DNA from: Actinomortierella ambigua
Lineage: Eukaryota; Mortierellomycota; Mortierellomycetes; Mortierellales; Mortierellaceae
DNA: 25,189 nt
Reading direction: 5' to 3'
Assembly (NCBI GenBank): GCA_016098155.1
Contig: JAAAJB010000527.1
Span: forward strand, 1 to 25,189
The notes beneath the pieces were generated by a model. It saw only the letters and a program-made list of their open reading frames with translations. It was not told the DNA's origin and ran no database searches. Shown here in pieces: positions 8,990 through 18,985 of this stretch. The position numbers and the translations under genes were made by a program. How positions within the stretch are numbered: the stretch's first letter is position 1; each line of letters begins with the position of its first letter.

Positions 8990-11942
8990 TGAAAAGGATG
9001 TAGGCCGACCATATAGCTCTACGGCGGTGGTGCGAGAGACCGAAAATTTTTTCTGATTGGACCCACGGAAAAATGGGTTTTAGCAGCGATACTATTGCGT
9101 CTGATCCACCTGTCTGTCCTCTTACAATTCAGAGTCCTCTCTTTCAGTTCAGTTCCCCACATCATTCTTGTCTCGTGTGCTCCTGTCTCTGCTCTGAGGC
9201 AGGCACAATCATAGTAAAAGTCTATATGATCTGTGTATGAGAGTTCATCTACTCTTGTACCCTTGGGGTTGCTGGATCAATCTTTCGCCAGGCTATACTC
9301 CAACTCTACTGACCTCTCTCTACTCTAGACTCTTCGTCATGTGCAGTGAGCACGGTACAGTCCACGCTGTGGCGCTGTGTTACCCATCCATTCATCCATC
9401 CTCGTTTGCAACATCATCGATCACGACATGCTGGATAGTTGGGTGGGCAAAGTTGTCGATTTTTGCCATGAGGTATTTTTTGATCTGCAATAGCTCCATC
9501 GTTATCTTGTTCCTGAACCTTCCCCTCAACACCTGCTCAGCACTCTTGCGCTCTCTACTTTTTTTTTTTTGTGTACAGTACGTACAGTACACGCTCATCC
9601 CCCGTTCTGACGCAGTGGCTCTTAGGTTTGGGAAAAAAATCACTCACTGCAAGAAGAGATTTTCCACGTTTTTCATGTCCATGTGCCCTGATTTCCAGAT
9701 TTGGGTGCTGAGTATTCATTAACCACCAAAGATAAAAAAAAAAAAAGGCCTCAAATATGAAAGAATGATTCGTTCAAACTGTAGGCCTAGCCCCACGCCC
9801 CTCTTCATTCCTCTCCTCGTATCTCCCTCCCTCGTCTTCTGCTGTACAATGCTACAAACGTTATGGAAGAACCTCCAACCACTCTTTTTTTTTTTCAACT
9901 ACATACTTGTCTGTACTGGAGGAGGTGGAAGGGGGAAGGGGGAGGCAGAACAGGGCGGAAAAGGGGCAGATCGACATTCAGCTCGGTCATGCTAACGGAC
10001 TGGTGGCCAGCCAATAAGCAGAAAGATACCCTCATGAGGCAGAAACACGCACTATCGTTCGTTTGACTCTAGGACACTGGCGTCCAACAAAAAAGGTTGA
10101 TGGCTGGTACAAGTCCCAGAGAACGAGAGAGAGTGAGAAAAGTGGAGGGGGAGGGCCAACCTTGATCCCCTCTTGTCTGCTCAGGATAGGATGGCCAACC
10201 TTCCCTTCTGTCTGATCGAGATTGGTGTGGTTGTTCTACTTTTACCTTTACCATCCTTTCGTTGGGTGTGAGCTGCTCGTTTCAATTAGACATACCATTG
10301 TGTTGTGCCTTCTCTTCTTCTGAGCCAATCCCTTTCGGCTATTTGTCACCTCTACCCCTGTTCCTGGCTCTGGTCCTTGCCCCTGTCTCCCAGGCGGCTG
10401 GTGCTGTGCACCATAAGGTTGAACCTGCATGTGCAACTCTGTACGGTCCTAGGATTGTGTACGTATTGTCTTATCATCAAAAGGGCCATTCGCAATTGAA
10501 GAAATATTTTTTTAATAGCCCGTGACTGAAACACGGTAGGACATGCCCCCCGGGATTCGTCATCGTCGTCATGCCCGGGGCATGTTGCCGGGCACGCCTG
10601 GTTACGTCTCTCAATTGTGGTTGGGGGGGGGGGTCCATTTGAGGGTTTTTTTTGTAGTCCCTGGCGCAATCGATCGGCATAGAGAGAGAGAGGAGAGCGT
10701 AAAAAAAAAAAAAAAAAGAGGGAGCGGGGCGGGGAGTGTGGCCAACTTGTAATTAGCCATCTCTGAAAGAGAAGAATAGGCGTTCAAACAAGGAGAGTAT
10801 ATGTCAGCTCCTATCCTTTGGAGCTTTGCGGAAATGACGCAGGTAGTATTGTACTTTTGAGTAGGTGGGTGTGAATGGGCTGGACAGGTGGGGCTGGACG
10901 GATGTTGCGAGGTTTCCAGCTTGAGAGTTAAGTTGGTGGCGTGTCAACCAAACTCTCCCATATAGAAACTCCTGTCCAAGCAAGGGAACGTAGGGGCAGG
11001 AAAAAAAAAGGAGGAAGGTGGAAAAGAGACAGGCAGACACGGGAGTGTGCAACTTGAACGCAGTACAAATACCTCTATCAAGACGAGGTGGTGACAAAGG
11101 AATAAAGAAAGACCTGTGGGGTCTCTCCTAGCCATCGTTTTTAAAGGGCAAAGGAGAGGGGGGAAGGGGGAGAAAACCTCGGCCTGCTTGTTCTTTAGCA
11201 AGAAATGCCCAGGCAAGCCGTAGATAACGCTGCGCTTCGTAGTCGGGAAAACCCTTCAGCTGGATAGATGGCTTGCTCTGAGTGAGTGCCACAGCCCTTT
11301 TGTGTCGTCAGGGACTATAGCCCCTGGCGCGCCACTGACTACACACGTCAGGAACATCCTTGCAGACGAAGAAGCAAGAAGAGAAGGGAGGCAGAGGAGG
11401 AGAGAAGGAGCAACAACAACACCCTAGACATGCCCAGGTCTATGCCATGTATGTCGATACTGCTTGTCCGACTAGGACTTTTCTTTTTTCTCTGTGACCA
11501 ACTTGTAAGCACATGGTCCTAGTCTTGTAGTCATGGCGTACTATCTTGTCCTTCACGCTGTTCCCTTCCTTCTCCCCACACACATCCAAACGTAAATGCT
11601 CGGCGTGTCTTCACATGGGCGAGTGCGATATGTGCGTGTCGACAGGACCGGCCCAACCAAGATTCATGGAGACCAGGCAGTAGGGAGGTGAGCGGGGGGG
11701 GGGGTTGAGGTCGACCGTATTGCCTCAGCTCCACGAGAACCTCCTTGCCTTTTTTTTTTTGTTCCAAGAGGCGATGCAGCGAGAGTGTCACACACCCTTG
11801 TAAAAAAAACACCTCCTGTGTACTGCTGGCAGCTGTTACCTTGTGCACACAATATACCCCCGCACAACCACACACAGCATTCACATCATTGGACCATTTC
11901 GCCATCATTCTCTCATTCTCTCTCCCCCCTACTTTCTCTCGC
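8990..11942. other. Large divergent intergenic region, no convincing gene
   Basis: About 3 kb lie between the PMA1 core promoter and the F-box start, transcribed outward on both sides. The longest ATG-started frame (9237-9722, plus, 161 aa) is hydrophobic and Cys-rich with T-run-encoded Phe and no domain. A frame at about 10325-10525 (plus) contains a signal-peptide-like stretch but no in-frame ATG. Homopolymers are frequent (A at 10701-10717, G at 10622-10632 and 11694-11704). Strong acceptor-like sequences occur near 9300-9330 (CTGAC plus a pyrimidine tract), so an unrecognised short or non-coding transcript is possible. A GC-rich palindrome lies at 10570-10584. Confidence 0.45.
10570..10584. 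repeat. 15-nt GC-rich palindrome
   Basis: CATGCCC and GGGCATG are perfect inverted arms around a single G. A nearby CCCCGGG at about 10548-10554 can also pair with CCCGGGG at 10574-10580. It could be a dimeric protein-binding site or a small hairpin; nothing else supports a role. Confidence 0.6.
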
Positions 11943-14900
11943 ATGCGACCTCAGTCCTCCGTCGTCCTGCCTGTCGAATGTATCCAGGAAATTGTCTCTC
12001 ATTGCCATGACTGCACGACGCTTTTCGCGCTCCTCACTGTGAGCAAGGCTGTCAGCGGAATTGCCGCCCGCAAGCTGTATGCCGACCCATTCGCCATGGT
12101 GCATGAACGTCAGCATGCCGGCGGCTCCTCCAGTGGTGGCAGGGCCAACAACAGCAGCAGCAAAGCAAGTGCCAAAAGCAAGAAAGGCGGTGACATGGCA
12201 GCGTCCCCAATATTCAGCCTTATCCAGCGGATTCTCGAGGACTCGCCTGCCAACGACCCGCTCACCAACTGTCTTCGTGCCGCATGCTATCAAAGGATGT
12301 CGCCTCCATCTCCACTACCTTCTCCTCTTGTTCCCTCGCAGGCCAGCTCAGCGCCAGCAGACGCACAAGCAGATCTATCGCAGAATGGCCAGGACGAGAT
12401 TCAAGGTCCAGTAGGAGAGAGGTCGGAGCATGAAAAAAAGCCTCGGGGCAAAGTCAAGCCGTGGAAGCTGGCGCGTAAACCGGGCAGCTCGGCACCATTC
12501 ATGGAGTATCTCACGTATATCCGGCACATAACCTGTTCGTACAGTATGCTGGAGCAGCTCAGCACAACAGAGTCTATTCGGCTCTGTATGCCCATCCTGA
12601 GCGACCAGATGGCTGTCATAGGCTCACCAGCGTCTGAGTTTGCACCCCCTGTGGTCAGCACACTCAACCACACTACGAGCAATTCCACCACAGCGTCGAT
12701 GACGAGCTCGACCAGCCCTGACAGCACCAGTGCAGCCCAAGGAAGCAACGAGTACGGAAACAGCCATCATGACAGCGTCTTCTCCATCTTCCCCAGATAC
12801 GAACACGAAGGAGATGGCGGGGATGGAGACGGAGAAGACGACGAAGAGGAAGAGGACCTTGGAGCTGAAGACGATGATGAGGACGATGTTATGAGCAGCA
12901 GATATAGGATTGGCAAGGACAAGGCATTCGGTCAACTGCTGGAGCATCTTGCCTGGGCCATTTGTGGCCATCAACCGCAGAATATCAAGACACTGCACCT
13001 GCCGACGGAGCATCTCGTGCGATTCAAAAGCCAACTCTCCAAGTTGACGAGTCTTGAGACAGTGGTCATCGACATCAAGCGAGCCCTCCTAGAAGGCGAG
13101 ATGCCTGAGCGCCGCCAGGGAATCCTCGACTTTGCCAAGGATTTTGTGACGCAGTATGGCGAGCAGCGTGAGACTGCTGTCGACCTTGACAATGGTATCC
13201 GGCCTGTATCCATATGCTCGGCATGCGCTGCGTCCGAGATGTCGTATAGCCCGCTACAACGGGTCAGTCGTATTACGACCTCCAACAACAACGCCAATAG
13301 CCCGTCGCTCAAGATGCTGCTGAAGCAGATCCGCGAGATCTTACCGCCCCTGAACTGTCCCCGATCCTTGACCCAGGCTAACTGGGCCCAGTTCCGCACC
13401 AAGGCAGAGAGTACCAATCTTGCCCATGTTCGTACGCTCGAGTACGAGTCTCGCCAGTCGCCCAGCGAGCAGGCGTCGCCGTTTGATCCAGATGCACTGA
13501 CTTGGGAGGGGTCTCAGGGCGATCTGTTGAAGAGGTGTCGTTCTTTACGGTCGCTCAAACTCTTTGTCTGGGAGAAGGAGGCTTTTCGATGGGCGGTCGA
13601 GGAGAAGCTGCGAGTGCTCCAACAATACCAGTTACCCAATCTTTCCAGCAGCAGTGGCAACAACAACAATAGCAATAACAACAACAATAACCATAACAAC
13701 AACAAGAACAATAACAACAATAGCAGTGGCAGCAGTAGCAGCAACATCAACCTCAGCACTGGCAGCCTTGATGCCGTATCGTCCTCGTCGTCCCTCATTC
13801 AACTTCAGTGGGCCAAACTTAGCTGCGAGGCCGACATGTTGCGGGACGTCATGGACGATTTCTTGTTTGCATTCGGACACTCGCTTCAGACGGTCAATAT
13901 TTCGCTCAGCTACAGTGGGTCGTGGTCCGAGAGCAGTCGGCAGGCGCTTTTGCAGGAAAACCATGCCATTGGACGGCGGTGGCGGCTGTCGCATCTCACG
14001 CACCTATCGATTTTGTCGAGGTCACCTCTGTTGCTCGCGGCATCTGCCTTTCGTGATTGCCATCAGCTGATGCACATGGTCCTGTACGATACCCTCGAGA
14101 GGGCAGATCCGACCGAGATCATCTGGCAAGACGTGTGGCACATGCCAAAGCTTGTCCGACTGAAGCTCGTTGGCGCCTTGGCGCTCGCCTTCAACCCTGG
14201 ATCCTTGGCCTCTATGGGCAAACTCAAGTCGATCGTCCTTGAGGGCCCTCGTGTCACAAAGGGATTAGAAGAGGAGCTTTTAGCATCTTCTGTACCCTAT
14301 CCATCATTGGGCAGAAATGGGGAAGAAAGCGGTAGCGACGGCAGCGCTGGTGCCGGTACATCCATACAGAGTCGATGGGCTTGGCGAGCATGGTCGCTCC
14401 CCTCGTTGGAGGAAATGTCCTTCCGTGGCTGGCCAGCCCATGGGTTTGATCTATCGGCTTTATTCCAATGTCCACGACTGCAAGATGTGTTAATGGATTG
14501 TCGAGGCTACGATAGGCACCGCAAGATTTATCACAGCTCTCAAGGGACGACGCCGACGACGGTCGTGGCGGGCTCCACCGACGACCTTGAGGCACCATCA
14601 TCGCCTTCCTTGTCAAGCGCTGAGCTGACGTCGATCACAGCCAAGCTTGTGCGCTTCCGACTGGTGGGACCATGGATCTTATCGGACACGATAATGCAAC
14701 AGTTGTTGGTAGGCCTAGAGAAGCGGCTAGAGTACCTGTATCTGAGCGACTGTCAACAATACGCGATTGAGACTCTTGTCCAGTGCTCCAAACGCATGCC
14801 CCGACTTGGCTACATTTACTGTTCGCGGTCCATCCTTCCACAAGACGCTCAAAAGCTTGGCTTGGCCCCCCCAAAGGACGTCAGCACCATCATGCCATTT

Positions 14901-15110
14901 CCGGGGGAGCGCAAGGCAGCGACGGTCCGGCAGCGACGACAAGGCGATGCCGGCGAAGGCGGCAACGAGGACAACAGCGAAGACGATGACGAGCACGAAC
15001 GTGGAGATGCAGAAGATGAGCAAGTGGTAGAGTATTGCGATTATTGCTTCAATGGAAAATACTATAGGCATGACAGGGTTGGCGCGCAAAGCGCCAAAAA
15101 ATACCAATAA
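11943..15110 (+). CDS. Large F-box protein, 1055 aa, single exon
   Basis: This is the probable substrate-receptor subunit of an SCF-type ubiquitin ligase. Residues about 6-50 (LPVECIQEIVSHC then LLTVSKAVSGIAARKLYADP) form an F-box-like helical region that would bind Skp1, in the style seen in Mortierella F-box families. The long remainder has scattered leucine-rich segments (LRSLKLF, LVRLKLVGAL, LEYLYLSDC) that look like degenerate LRRs. Low-complexity inserts interrupt it: a Ser/Thr-rich linker, an acidic run (about 289-316), an Asn tract (about 572-594) and a second acidic stretch (about 998-1028). A short Cys-containing end (EYCDYCFNG) follows. The start is the first ATG of an otherwise open frame, right after a CT-rich leader. 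No intron is needed. The substrate is unknown. It is larger than a typical F-box protein, mainly through the inserts. Confidence 0.75.
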   Translation: MRPQSSVVLPVECIQEIVSHCHDCTTLFALLTVSKAVSGIAARKLYADPFAMVHERQHAGGSSSGGRANNSSSKASAKSKKGGDMAASPIFSLIQRILEDSPANDPLTNCLRAACYQRMSPPSPLPSPLVPSQASSAPADAQADLSQNGQDEIQGPVGERSEHEKKPRGKVKPWKLARKPGSSAPFMEYLTYIRHITCSYSMLEQLSTTESIRLCMPILSDQMAVIGSPASEFAPPVVSTLNHTTSNSTTASMTSSTSPDSTSAAQGSNEYGNSHHDSVFSIFPRYEHEGDGGDGDGEDDEEEEDLGAEDDDEDDVMSSRYRIGKDKAFGQLLEHLAWAICGHQPQNIKTLHLPTEHLVRFKSQLSKLTSLETVVIDIKRALLEGEMPERRQGILDFAKDFVTQYGEQRETAVDLDNGIRPVSICSACAASEMSYSPLQRVSRITTSNNNANSPSLKMLLKQIREILPPLNCPRSLTQANWAQFRTKAESTNLAHVRTLEYESRQSPSEQASPFDPDALTWEGSQGDLLKRCRSLRSLKLFVWEKEAFRWAVEEKLRVLQQYQLPNLSSSSGNNNNSNNNNNNHNNNKNNNNNSSGSSSSNINLSTGSLDAVSSSSSLIQLQWAKLSCEADMLRDVMDDFLFAFGHSLQTVNISLSYSGSWSESSRQALLQENHAIGRRWRLSHLTHLSILSRSPLLLAASAFRDCHQLMHMVLYDTLERADPTEIIWQDVWHMPKLVRLKLVGALALAFNPGSLASMGKLKSIVLEGPRVTKGLEEELLASSVPYPSLGRNGEESGSDGSAGAGTSIQSRWAWRAWSLPSLEEMSFRGWPAHGFDLSALFQCPRLQDVLMDCRGYDRHRKIYHSSQGTTPTTVVAGSTDDLEAPSSPSLSSAELTSITAKLVRFRLVGPWILSDTIMQQLLVGLEKRLEYLYLSDCQQYAIETLVQCSKRMPRLGYIYCSRSILPQDAQKLGLAPPKDVSTIMPFPGERKAATVRQRRQGDAGEGGNEDNSEDDDEHERGDAEDEQVVEYCDYCFNGKYYRHDRVGAQSAKKYQ
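13658..13722 (+). repeat. AAC/AAT trinucleotide tract encoding poly-Asn
   Basis: An imperfect AAC/AAT run inside the F-box gene encodes an Asn-rich stretch broken by Ser, His and Lys and followed by a Ser tract. Mixed AAC/AAT codons suggest the Asn run is tolerated rather than newly expanded. It probably loops out between LRR-like units. Confidence 0.9.
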
Positions 15111-15437
15111 TAATATCAACGAATTCATTCCATCCTTTTTTTTTGGACTATGCCACACTTGCTTTGTGATCCTCAGAGTGAGGGTGTGGAGATGCCCTTA
15201 TTGCTTTTTTGACTTTGCACGATATGCTTTTTTTTCCCCTGATCATCCAGGCCATCACACTACCATTGCCCACAGTGTATTTCAAGGCACGAGGACTTTC
15301 GTTCTTGTCTTCTCTTTCCTTCTTTCCTTCTTTTTCTTCTTCTTCTTCTTCATCCTCACGAATCCACGCACGCAAACCACTCCAGCTCTTCCTACCTTTC
15401 AACACACGACTCTTCTTACCCATTCCATCGAGCAAAC
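15111..15437 (+). promoter_or_regulatory. F-box 3' region and promoter of the small finger gene
   Basis: This 327-nt spacer carries the end of the F-box transcript and the promoter of the next gene. A pyrimidine tract with TTC repeats (about 15300-15350) lies about 90-140 nt upstream of the ATG at 15438. I saw no TATA box and no clear AATAAA. Confidence 0.45.
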
Positions 15438-15983
15438 ATGTGCCGCGGTAAGCATTTCCAAACGACTGTACCTGCCCTCTTGCCCAACACAACGCTCTGA
15501 AGGACCTGTTGAATAACCACCTTTTTTTTTCCCCAATCCATAACTTCCCTTGACTTCTCAGCTTCCGCCACCCAGACTCACTGCAAGCTTTCAGGCTGCA
15601 AGAACCCCATCAACATCGAGACCAGCCACGGCCAGTTGATCCGCCATGCATTCTGTAGCAAGGTGCATGCTATCCGTTGCGGTGAACATCCTGCCAGGGC
15701 GACCGCCCAAGACTACCTTTTGGCCAAGGACCTGACCTATGTCCCGCCTGCGCGTGATGGCACGACTAAAAAGTCGTACAGGCAGAACGAGACGGCCTAT
15801 GGGTCTCCCCTCACGGGATCGACGCCCTCGACGCCTACTCTGTCGATGACGTCCTCGCCGACCTTGTCGGCCGCGTCCTCGGAGGACGGAAGCGTTGCCA
15901 CGATGGCGCCGCTGTACGAGGCTGGTGCGGGCCAGTATTGGGAGCGCCAGAAGAAGGAGGTGGGAATGGACGTGAGCCATTGA
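15438..15983 (+). CDS. Small protein with an FCS-like zinc-finger motif, 143 aa, two exons
   Basis: Exon 1 is only 10 nt (15438-15447, ATGTGCCGCG) with a strong GTAAGC donor. The intron is 15448-15561 with CTTGAC upstream of TTCTCAG. Exon 2 is 15562-15983. This start is chosen because exon 2 has no usable in-frame ATG before its low-complexity half. Residues 11-46 hold a compact metal-ligand pattern: C11-x4-C16, then 18 residues to C35 in an F-C-S-x2-H context (H39), then C43 and H46, plus C2. It resembles the FCS-like (FLZ) finger layout of plants (C-x2-C, about 17-19 residues, FCS-x2-C) with the last Cys replaced by His. The C-terminal half is Ser/Thr/Pro-rich with several SP/TP sites. The function is unknown; a zinc-stabilised adaptor domain is inference. 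It is convergent with the NADPH oxidase gene. Confidence 0.62.
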
Positions 15984-16544
15984 GCCCCCCACCTTCTCCC
16001 CCCCCACACATGCCCACACATACCACCACAGTCAGCGTGGCGTGGATTTCGACATTTTGTTCCGCACCGTTTGTTCCTTTTTTTTTCCTGTGGAGACACT
16101 GACGAACAAAGTAGTCCAGCTTCTTGGTTGCCCTCCCCCCGTCCCCCCACACCCCCCCCCCCCCACCCACCCACTAACCACTCCCCTTTGGGACTAATTG
16201 CCCTACAGGGTGAGTTGGCCCCCCCCCCTCCCCTTCCAGATCTCTGTGAATAAAAAAAAATCTTGAAAATCATCCACAAGTTCCGACACCCACCATTCGG
16301 TCTGAAAAAAGAATAGGATATGCAATGTTTCGCCCTTTCTTTGAGAGAGGTGAGAAGGTTGAGGGCTCTATAGTAATACTACAGAAAGAATAGACGCCAG
16401 ATGCACTATCGAGTTTTAGCAAAATGTCGTAAAACGAAAAAAAAACAATATTGGTAGAGTGGTGAATGTGTAAGAAGTGTATATGTATATAAATGTGAGT
16501 GTATGGAAAGAAAGAGAGAGAGAGAGATCGGCAACAAAGACTTT
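15984..16544. other. Convergent intergenic region with C-rich tract
   Basis: The 3' ends of the finger gene (plus) and the NADPH oxidase gene (minus) meet here. The left half is extremely C-rich on the plus strand, including 13 consecutive C at 16152-16164. The AT-rich right half probably holds the oxidase polyadenylation region. No gene seen. Confidence 0.55.
16249..16254 (+). terminator. Candidate polyadenylation signal of the finger gene
   Basis: A canonical AATAAA followed by an A run lies 266 nt after the stop codon at 15983 and is the first such hexamer downstream. The implied 3' UTR would be C-rich. Confidence 0.4.
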
Positions 16545-18950
16545 CTAAAAGTTCTCCTTGTTCCAGAAGAACTTTGTCCCGCCTCGGCTAAACTTTGTAC
16601 AGCACTGATGGAGATTTTGACCCATTCGTTTAGGCCCGCAGAAGAAGACGCCGACATCCGTGTCTGGATGCATGGATCGGATGCGTTCAAACTCCTGGTC
16701 CAAGTTGGGGCGACCGAACCGTGTCCTGGACCGCAAGCCCGTCATCGTGTCTGCATAGGAGCCATCCTCGTTGATCATCAGGTTGCCGACCTCAGAGTGT
16801 CGCAACCGACCCGTCAAGAACGTGTGAATCTCAATAAACTGGTTCAAATCCTGCGACTCGAGCGCCAACAGCAACGACTGGAACCACTCCAGCGACTCCT
16901 TGTCACGACAAATCCAGAAAAAGTACACCTTGTGCAGCTTGGTCGGCTTGGTCGGGTAGTTCACTCGGTACCAGATACTCTTCAAGACCGAGGCAAAGGG
17001 TGTCACACCAATACCGGCTCCAAACAACGCCGTCACCTCAAACTTGAACACGTCCTCGGACGACGTTCCAAACGGTCCGTCAATCATGATGCGCGGCAGG
17101 ACCGTCACCAACCCATTGCGATCGCCCAGGTTCTCCTCCCACTCGCCTCGCCCCTCGACATCACATCCAAGCTTCTTGGCCAGCGACTTTGTAAAGTCGC
17201 CGACGACACGCATATGGATCGACAGGTAGTCCTCCTCGGGCGCACTCGTCAGCGTGAACGGATGCCACTGCCACAGCGAGACCTCGGGACAGTTGACGAA
17301 GATATACTGACCCGCCAGCGGGTTGCAGTCCTGCTTCTTGATCTGGATCTCGACGACCTTGGACGGGTGCAGGATGACCCGGGAGATGACCGTCTTTTGC
17401 TGTCCACGCCACTCGCGCGCCACGCGCTCGCACAGGTAGATGAAGCCCGATGCCAAAAAATACTTCCAGAACGCGGCAATGTCCTTGCAGTACGGGCGCC
17501 GATCGGGCGTCAGCAGGCAAAACGCGCCATGGAACGAAAAGAAGAAGAAGAAGAGCAAGAAGAGATGGTGCCAGTACCAGAAGCGCTCAAACTTCTTCAT
17601 GCGCACAGAGGGCATGGCCGTAAAGACCATCACCATCAGTATGACCAACATGATGTGGCCCGTCAATCCGGGGCCCGAGATGAACATCAGGTACCAAAAG
17701 TTGTAGTTGACGGGATCGGCCTTATGCAGCAAGTAAAAATTGCGGTAGTGGGCCAACGTGTGCACCCACGAGAAAAACACAATGCTCCATGCGATCGCCT
17801 TGTGGAACGTCACCGCCTTGTCAAAGGGCACAATCCGGTTCAGGGGTGTCGACCGAAGCCAGGTAATCAACGTGCGACAGACCGGTAACAGAATCATGCC
17901 CGAATCCACGTGCAGCACCAATGCCGCCCCACGCGCCGTCGGCAACGTAAAGCCGACAATGTTGCGCGACGACTCAAAGTTGTCCGAGAACCAAAAGTTG
18001 AAGAAGGCCAAACTGAACAGCCCAATGTGAATAAACACCCAAACGCCAAAGAAAATCGTACGGTTGCCTAAAAAAAAAAAGATTGATGCGAGCAGTGATT
18101 AGTAATCTAGTTGGGAGGGGTGATTGGGGGAGACGAGAGAGAGAGGGGGGGGGGGATATTGTTTGTCCTCTTCATTATCACAAATACGATAACAAAGAAT
18201 CTGCTCCAAAATATGCAAAATATGCATCAGGTATTTTTTTTTCCAGCCATGGGGCTATGCACAATATCCTTGATAAAGTTGTAGAGACGTTAAATTTCGG
18301 CAGCACCCCCGTCTGCCTTCCCCTCCCCCTCTCTCTCCTTCCTGGCAGAGATCAGTCAAGTGTCCACGGATGTCCTCCTTCTCATTCTCCAACAGTTGAA
18401 CGACTGCGTCTGCTACGCACACCCCTCTTTTCCTTTTGCAACAGGGCGATGGTGCCAATAGGCCAGCTCTGTCGAGTTGGACTCCTGCTTTGAGGGCGTT
18501 GAGGGTCCTGATGCAACAATGTGTCAGTTTGAGGAGGGAGGGGGCGGGGATGGGGGTAGAGAAGCGGGACAGGGGGAAATGAAAAAAAAAAGTGGTGGAA
18601 AAGGGGACCGAGGGCAGGGGCTCTTCTCATGTCGACGCTGTCTGGGAACAGAGCAGGCTAGTCATTATTGTATTTCTCCGACACATTGGTACCATTTTTA
18701 TGAGAGAGTAATGGTGTTCTGATACAGAGTTGTGTGTGTTGGAAATCAACGGTGTCTGGGAACACAAACCGTTCCTTGTGTGGAGAGAGAAAGGAGAGGA
18801 GGGGACAAGGGTGGGAGAATGAGACAAGCCAGAAAGTGTGACACTTTAGAACGTTGGAAAGGTGAGCTCCACACCATCGAGCCTTTCTTCCCCCCCTCCT
18901 CCCCCTCCCCTTCCCACCATCAAGGGATCGTGGAGGGTGGGATGAACAGT

Positions 18951-18985
<35 letters not shown>

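Noticed and set aside
9237..9722. ATG-started 161-codon plus-strand frame
   Set aside because: Not annotated as a gene: hydrophobic residues arise partly from T homopolymers, no domain or signal peptide is clear, and an overlapping minus-strand frame is also open. Kept only as a point to test within the gene-free region.
10262..10525. Signal-peptide-like stretch (LPLFLALVLAPVSQAAGA) on the plus strand
   Set aside because: The frame has no in-frame ATG and ends soon after; no supporting upstream exon could be identified.
10477..10760. Possible minus-strand gene starting at an ATG at 10760
   Set aside because: The 17-nt A run shifts the frame so that it ends early, and the alternative frame is a homopolymer-driven chance ORF.
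13514..13798. Minus-strand frame rich in Leu opposite the F-box Asn tract
   Set aside because: It is the complement of AAC/AGC repeats (GTT/GCT, CTG) and has no independent support.
16861..16881. tRNA-like T-loop sequence (GGTTCAAATCC at about 16841)
   Set aside because: It lies within coding sequence of the NADPH oxidase and has no matching acceptor or anticodon stems.
16503..17888. A 461-codon plus-strand open frame over the NADPH oxidase
   Set aside because: Antisense shadow of the oxidase core, whose heme, FAD and NADPH motifs are on the other strand.
18627..18827. Possible extra exon inside the NADPH oxidase intron
   Set aside because: The exon 1 / exon 2 junction already gives a continuous, phase-matched oxidase N-terminus; inserting an exon would interrupt it.
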